Positions 6,222 through 10,023 of a stretch of DNA of 10,023 nucleotides are shown here, one piece after another (position 1 is the stretch's first letter; every line of letters starts with the position of its first letter). The position numbers were made by a program, and so were the translations under genes. The notes under the pieces were generated by a model. The model saw only the letters and a list, made by a program, of their open reading frames with translations, was not told where the DNA came from and did no database searches. The DNA is from SG8-40 sp050050435 (GTDB lineage: Bacteria; Pseudomonadota; Gammaproteobacteria; Burkholderiales; Eutrophovitaceae), in NCBI GenBank assembly GCA_050050435.1, contig JASFUE010000102.1, forward strand, positions 1 to 10,023, in the 5' to 3' direction.

Positions 6222-6608
6222 ATGGCATCCGGACTTCTGCGGTTTTTTGTTTTCTGGGGTGTGAATACGCTCTCCTTGTGGGTCGCTGACGAGATATTCG
6301 GCGAGATCGCTTTTCGCAACTTGCAGGCGTTGTTCGTCTCCGGTCTGCTGCTTGGCGTCGTCAACACCTTTGTCAGGCCGCTTCTCGTCTTGCTGACCTT
6401 GCCGCTTTCGGTGGTGACGCTCGGATTCTTTGTTCTCGTTATCAACGCCCTTATGCTGCTGTTCGTGGCCTGGCTTGTGCCCGGGTTTGTCGTTGCGGAT
6501 TTTTGGTCGGGCTTCTTCGTGGCCTTATTTGTTTCGGTCCTGAGTTTTGTGGTCAATACCGTGATCGGCGTCAACAGCGCCATGTACCGGCGCGGTCGCC
6601 GCCGTTGA
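6222..6608 (+). CDS. small four-helix membrane protein, DUF360/phage-holin-IV (YvlD-like) family
   Basis: This 128-residue inner-membrane protein has hydrophobic segments near residues 5-24, 34-52, 58-88 and 96-118 and a basic C-terminus (YRRGRRR). The stretch GLLLGVVNTFVRPLLVLLTL followed by PLSVVTLGFFVLVINALML is the hallmark of the family annotated as phage holin family IV or DUF360, including Bacillus YvlD. Despite the name these are chromosomal proteins of unknown function and nothing else here looks like phage. GTG at 6156 is in frame and would add 22 residues, but family proteins begin just before the LLRF segment, so ATG at 6222 is preferred. It has no clear ribosome binding site. The MFS gene starts three bases after its stop, so the two are almost certainly co-transcribed. 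Confidence 0.87.
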   Translation: MASGLLRFFVFWGVNTLSLWVADEIFGEIAFRNLQALFVSGLLLGVVNTFVRPLLVLLTLPLSVVTLGFFVLVINALMLLFVAWLVPGFVVADFWSGFFVALFVSVLSFVVNTVIGVNSAMYRRGRRR

Positions 6609-6611
6609 CAG

Positions 6612-7844
6612 ATGGATCGCGATGTTGCCGTCGCATCGCCGGCGACCAGGACCGCGCTGCTGGTGTTCCTGCCTTTTGCTGCCGGCTACTTTCTCTCCTA
6701 CCTCTATCGATCTGTTAATGCGGTCATCTCGACTGATCTGATCGACGAGTTCGGTCTGTCGGCGAACGCGCTGGGGTTATTGACCTCGGCCTACTTTCTG
6801 GGATTTGCCGCACTGCAGATTCCAATCGGGCTGATGCTCGACCGGGTTGGCCCGAGGCGCACCAACGCGATGCTGCTGCTGGTTGCGGGCAGTGGTGCGC
6901 TGGTCTTCTCGACGGCGCAGGGTCTGGCCGGCCTGTTGGCCGGTCGTGCGCTGATCGGCATCGGTGTCGCGGCCTGCCTGATGTCGAGCATCAAGGTGTT
7001 CACCTTGTGGTTTCCGCTCGAGCGTTTGCCTGCGCTGACCGGGCGGATGATGTTCATCGGTGGCCTTGGTGCCATTTCTGCCACGGCACCGGTTGAAGCG
7101 GCCTTGCGCATTACCGACTGGAGGGGCTTGTTTCTGGTCCTGGGCGTAGCGACGTTCATCGCTTCGACGGTAGTGTTCATGTGTGTGCCGGAGAAACGCG
7201 GCGAGGTGCGAAACGAGACATTCGCCAGCCAGTTCCGGGGTACTGCGGGCATCTTCGTTTCACCGCTGTTCTGGAAAGTGGCTCTCGGGACGACACTTTT
7301 TCAGTCGTTTAACATGGCAGTCCAGGGATTGTGGGCCGGTCCGTGGCTGGTCGATGTCGCTGGACTGGACCGCCAGTCAGTCGCGCTGCATCTGTTGACG
7401 CTTGGTATTGCCACCATGTGTGGATTCCTGTTCTGGGGTGCGCTGGCGGCGCGTCTGACCCGCCGCGGTATCGCTCCGATCACGGTCTTGATCTTTGCAA
7501 GCGGCCTTTACATGGGCGTTCAGGTGTTGTTGGTCATCGGTGCCAGCGACCTGGCCTGGTTGATCTGGATCGGCTGGGGGCTGTTTGGTACGTCGGGGAG
7601 CCTTGCGTTCGCGATCATATCGCAGGATTTTCCGATCAACCTGACCGGACGAGCTACCACTGCGCTGAATCTGCTGGTGTTTCTGACTGCGTTTGCTTCG
7701 CAGTGGGCGTTCGGCGCCATTGTAAATCTGTGGCCGGCAGATCATGGTGGATATCAGCCGCACGGATACGCTGTCGCCTTCGGCGCGTTCCTTGCTCTCC
7801 AGTTTCTCGGATTTCTTTGGCTGTTGCGCCACCGTCAGCACTAG
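6612..7844 (+). CDS. major facilitator superfamily transporter, substrate unknown
   Basis: This 410-residue integral membrane protein has about twelve hydrophobic segments and the length of a typical MFS carrier. The loop after the second helix carries motif A, GLMLDRVGPRRT, at about 73-84. Helix-packing glycines (ALIGIGVAACLMSSIK) and a WRGLFLVLG segment before the central loop are usual for the family. The central loop near residues 194-215 is charged, and the end, LLRHRQH, is short and cytoplasmic. It probably moves a small anion or metabolite by proton-coupled transport, but no substrate motif is visible; the NarK nitrate signature is not seen. It follows the DUF360 gene by three bases and lacks its own Shine-Dalgarno sequence, suggesting translational coupling. 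No terminator is seen between its stop and the lipoprotein operon 192 bp downstream. Confidence 0.93.
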   Translation: MDRDVAVASPATRTALLVFLPFAAGYFLSYLYRSVNAVISTDLIDEFGLSANALGLLTSAYFLGFAALQIPIGLMLDRVGPRRTNAMLLLVAGSGALVFSTAQGLAGLLAGRALIGIGVAACLMSSIKVFTLWFPLERLPALTGRMMFIGGLGAISATAPVEAALRITDWRGLFLVLGVATFIASTVVFMCVPEKRGEVRNETFASQFRGTAGIFVSPLFWKVALGTTLFQSFNMAVQGLWAGPWLVDVAGLDRQSVALHLLTLGIATMCGFLFWGALAARLTRRGIAPITVLIFASGLYMGVQVLLVIGASDLAWLIWIGWGLFGTSGSLAFAIISQDFPINLTGRATTALNLLVFLTAFASQWAFGAIVNLWPADHGGYQPHGYAVAFGAFLALQFLGFLWLLRHRQH

Positions 7845-8012
7845 TGTGCCCGGTCCGATCAGTATGTGATTCGGAAACGGAGCATGTTTGCGCGGCGTTT
7901 GCGCTACCAGCGAGATATCGCGAACTTCATGACCGGTGCCTCGGGGACAAAACCGATTTCAACCGTTGTGCAAAACCTGTTATCCGCGTTTGATCAGTTG
8001 GTCGGAGTCGAG

Positions 8013-8035
8013 CCGGCCGGCGACCGATCGGCCGG
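8013..8035 (+). promoter_or_regulatory. hairpin covering the translation start of the COG3014 lipoprotein
   Basis: CCGGCCG at 8013-8019 pairs with CGGCCGG at 8029-8035 around a 9-nt loop. The 3' arm ends one base before the ATG at 8037, so in mRNA it would occupy the place where a ribosome binding site should be. No T-tract follows, so it is not an intrinsic terminator. It may limit translation, or the alternating CCGGCCGG sequence may be chance in GC-rich DNA. Confidence 0.4.
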
Positions 8036-8036
8036 A

Positions 8037-9509
8037 ATGTTGACGGCGCGGTTACGAAACGCGGGGTGGTTGGGTATCGCCGGTCTGTGCCTGGTTGTGA
8101 TCAGTGCTTGTGCCACGTTCAGAAGCTATGACCGCGAAATGACCGTCACGCTGAATCTGGTTTCGTCCGGCGATATTGATGCAGCGGTGGATCTTTACCA
8201 GCGTGATGCGTCCGAAGACAGGGATTTGCTCTACTACATGGAAACGGGCGAGTTGTTGCGTCTTGCCGGACGCTATACGCAGAGCCAGCAGGCGTGGTTC
8301 GAGGCCGATCGGCAGGTGGCAGCATGGGAAGAACAGGCGCGGCTTGATCCGCAGATGCTGTTGCGTGATGCCGGGTCGTTGCTGATTAACGACAATACCC
8401 GTCCGTATACCGGGCAGGATTTCGAAAAAGTCATGCTGACCACGCGAATCGCGCTCAACCATCTGGCCTTGGGCCAGTGGGATCAGGCACGGGTTGCCAT
8501 TAAACAGACGCATGAACGTGAAGCGCTCATTGCCATGCTGCACGCCGAGCAAGTACGACGCGCCGAAGAGCAGGTCAGTGAAGAGGGTGCAGTCCGCGAT
8601 TTTCGTGATCTGAACGGCTACCCCGTGGAAACGATAGACAGTCCTGAAGTCAACGCGTTGCGCAACAGCTATCAAAGCGCTTTCAGCCATTATCTTGCCG
8701 GGTTTGTCTACGAAGCCCTTGACGAACCAAGCCTGGCTGCGGCTGGATACCGGCAGGCAATCGAGCTGCATCCCGGGGCGGCGTTGCTGGAAGACGGGCT
8801 GGCAGGTCTGGATGCCAGGCAGGCACAGCGACGTGGGCAGGCAAGCGACACGGTCGGGAGCACTGACTTGCTGGTGATTGTGGAAACCGGACTGGCGCCC
8901 AAACGCAAATCCGTCAGAATCGATCTGCCGATAGTCAGTGACGACGAGTTGTTCTTTGCGCCGGTATCCTTTCCCGTGTTGCGTCCTCAAGTCGGGCCCG
9001 TCGGGACCCGCGAGGTGGTCATTGACGATCAGATGCGCACACAAGGCGTGGATGTGACCAGCGTCGATTTGATGTCAAGGCGGGCGCTGAGGGATGAGAT
9101 GCCATGGATTGTGGTGCGCGCTGTCACGCGCGCTGCAGTGAAAGTGGCGGTGCAAAAGGCAGTGGCAAAGGAGGATGATTCACGCGCCGCCAGCACAGCA
9201 GTCAAGATCGGTGCGATTGTCTCGGAGCGCGCCGATGAGCGTTGCTGGCGCAGTCTGCCAGCTGATATCGCCGTGGCGCGGATGCGTATCGCACCCGGCA
9301 AGCGCGAAATCGAAGTTGAACTCGGTAGCTGGAAGCGCCGGTTCAGCGTTGAACTTGGCGGGCCTTTCGCGGTCTTGAGCGTGCGCCAGGTGGGTACGGC
9401 GGCGTACATGAGCGCAAGCCCGCCGATGCGAGCGCCGGCCGGGAGAACGCAGGCGTCCGAGCGCAGCCAATTGGAAGACCGACATGCAGTCACCGGAGGT
9501 GTGCAATGA
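8037..9509 (+). CDS. COG3014-type outer-membrane lipoprotein with TPR-like helices
   Basis: This 490-residue lipoprotein has a short basic n-region, a hydrophobic core and lipobox VISAC, placing the acylated cysteine at residue 25; Ala at +2 favours the outer membrane. The N-terminal half is helical with TPR-like character, for example SGDIDAAVDLYQRD near 44-57 and YEALDEPSLAAAGYRQAIEL near 225-244. The C-terminal half is beta-rich, with PWIVVRAVTRAAVKVAVQKA near 356-375 and DERCWRSLPADIAVARMRI near 400-418, both resembling the uncharacterised COG3014 family. The frame is open back to a GTG at 7866, but ATG at 8037 alone gives a normal signal length. A ribosome binding site is hard to see because of the hairpin in front. 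It overlaps the next gene by 4 bp. COG3014 genes are known beside ycfL and lpoB, so a role near the PBP1B activator LpoB is plausible but unproven. Confidence 0.85.
   Translation: MLTARLRNAGWLGIAGLCLVVISACATFRSYDREMTVTLNLVSSGDIDAAVDLYQRDASEDRDLLYYMETGELLRLAGRYTQSQQAWFEADRQVAAWEEQARLDPQMLLRDAGSLLINDNTRPYTGQDFEKVMLTTRIALNHLALGQWDQARVAIKQTHEREALIAMLHAEQVRRAEEQVSEEGAVRDFRDLNGYPVETIDSPEVNALRNSYQSAFSHYLAGFVYEALDEPSLAAAGYRQAIELHPGAALLEDGLAGLDARQAQRRGQASDTVGSTDLLVIVETGLAPKRKSVRIDLPIVSDDELFFAPVSFPVLRPQVGPVGTREVVIDDQMRTQGVDVTSVDLMSRRALRDEMPWIVVRAVTRAAVKVAVQKAVAKEDDSRAASTAVKIGAIVSERADERCWRSLPADIAVARMRIAPGKREIEVELGSWKRRFSVELGGPFAVLSVRQVGTAAYMSASPPMRAPAGRTQASERSQLEDRHAVTGGVQ
9495..9499 (+). promoter_or_regulatory. 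strong ribosome binding site of ycfL
   Basis: GGAGG lies six bases before the ATG at 9506, inside the last codons of the upstream lipoprotein gene. With the ATGA overlap (9506-9509) it fixes this start and indicates translational coupling with independent re-initiation. Confidence 0.85.
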
Positions 9510-9919
9510 GAAACAATATCTGCTTTTTGTTGATGGTCGGCGCTTTAACGCTGCCCGGTTGTCAAACCAAGGGGGAGCCCAGGCCGTCCGAATCGTGTCC
9601 TGGATTCGCCGATGCCGGATCGACCAAGGCCCTGGTGGCACGGAAAGTCCGGTTTATCAACTATCCCGATGTCAAAGTGCTCGAGATGCGCTGCGTGATG
9701 CAGAACGGACAACTGCGTGTCGACATTGATCTCAAGAACGGCAAATCGGACGAGCAGACGATTGCGTACCGGTTCGAATGGTATGAGACCAATGGAATGA
9801 GTACGGGAGGGGAAGAGGCATGGAAACCGCTTCTGCTGTACGCGAATGATTTCAGAACAATCCGGACCGTGTCTCCGAACCCGGATGCCCAGGATTTCAG
9901 CCTTCTCATCAAACGGTAG
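9506..9919 (+). CDS. ycfL: YcfL family lipoprotein (DUF1425)
   Basis: This 137-residue lipoprotein has signal MRNNICFLLMVGALTLPGC, with the acylated cysteine at residue 19 and Gln at +2, predicting the outer membrane. The mature part, about 46-135, matches DUF1425/YcfL: a beta-rich domain with RVDIDLKNGKSDEQTIAYRFEWYE at 71-94 and the NGM turn that follows, then EAWKPLLLYANDFRTIRTVSPNPDAQDF near 104-131. The ycfL gene precedes lpoB in E. coli, and the same order appears here. It begins within the stop of the COG3014 gene (ATGA). Its function is not established; location beside the LpoB gene suggests a part in peptidoglycan synthase control. Extra cysteines at 31 and 63 might form a disulfide. 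Confidence 0.88.
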   Translation: MRNNICFLLMVGALTLPGCQTKGEPRPSESCPGFADAGSTKALVARKVRFINYPDVKVLEMRCVMQNGQLRVDIDLKNGKSDEQTIAYRFEWYETNGMSTGGEEAWKPLLLYANDFRTIRTVSPNPDAQDFSLLIKR

Positions 9920-9962
9920 CTTGAATGGAGCTTGCCTGGTTAACTCAACTGGAGTGCAAACG

Positions 9963-10023
9963 ATGAATATTCGATCTATACGATGTGGTTTGCTGGTCCT
10001 CGCCATTGTCACCGCTGCTCTGT
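9963..10023 (+). CDS. 5' end of an exported protein, probably LpoB, cut by the window edge
   Basis: Only 20 codons are present, MNIRSIRCGLLVLAIVTAAL, a basic n-region and hydrophobic core of a signal peptide; any lipobox would lie beyond the edge. GGAG at 9951-9954, eight bases before the ATG, is a good ribosome binding site, and the gene follows ycfL by 43 bp. In E. coli ycfL is followed by lpoB (ycfM), the outer-membrane activator of PBP1B, so this is the leading candidate. The identity rests on position, not on visible LpoB sequence. Confidence 0.5.
   Translation, partial: MNIRSIRCGLLVLAIVTAAL

Noticed and set aside
6222..6608. Evidence of a prophage from the holin family name
   Set aside because: The DUF360/holin-IV group is mostly chromosomal, and no endolysin, integrase, att site or structural gene is nearby. 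The transglycosylase is an exported housekeeping type transcribed divergently.
8052..9044. 330-codon leftward open frame
   Set aside because: It is antisense to the COG3014 lipoprotein, has no recognisable motif, and high GC explains the lack of stops.

Overview
The window reads as chromosomal housekeeping and envelope DNA from a GC-rich gammaproteobacterium. The divergent darP/yjgA-pmbA pair and the COG3014-ycfL-(lpoB) lipoprotein run are typical of gammaproteobacteria. The secreted PPC-type protein would fit an aquatic or sediment lineage, but genus cannot be told from sequence alone. I saw no rRNA, tRNA, IS element, phage integration gene or CRISPR array.

Layout. Bases 1-60 may hold the start of a leftward gene running off the window. 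darP (leftward, 101-619) and pmbA/tldE (rightward, 728-2068) diverge from a short region with -10-like hexamers on both strands. A lipid-anchored GDSL esterase (2143-2769) follows, then a 14-bp tandem repeat, then a six-helix voltage-gated-type K+ channel (2897-3706). The channel converges on a leftward secreted protein (3727-4851) with an N-terminal PPC-like domain and a Lys/His-rich tail. That gene's terminator lies inside the end of the channel gene. About 450 bp without a convincing gene follow (4852-5303).

A leftward lytic transglycosylase with a DUF4124 domain (5304-5915) is divergent from a rightward pair made of a small DUF360/phage-holin-IV-like membrane protein (6222-6608) and an MFS transporter (6612-7844). 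The right end is a lipoprotein operon: a COG3014-type TPR lipoprotein (8037-9509), a YcfL/DUF1425 lipoprotein overlapping it by 4 bp (9506-9919), and the first codons of a third exported protein (from 9963) that is probably LpoB by position.

Together the window is rich in envelope functions: peptidoglycan cleavage, probable PBP1B activation, three or four lipoproteins and four membrane or secreted proteins. It also carries two conserved cytoplasmic factors, DarP in ribosome assembly and TldE in peptide proteolysis. The least described parts are the COG3014/YcfL lipoproteins, the Lys/His-tailed secreted protein and the 14-bp repeat array.
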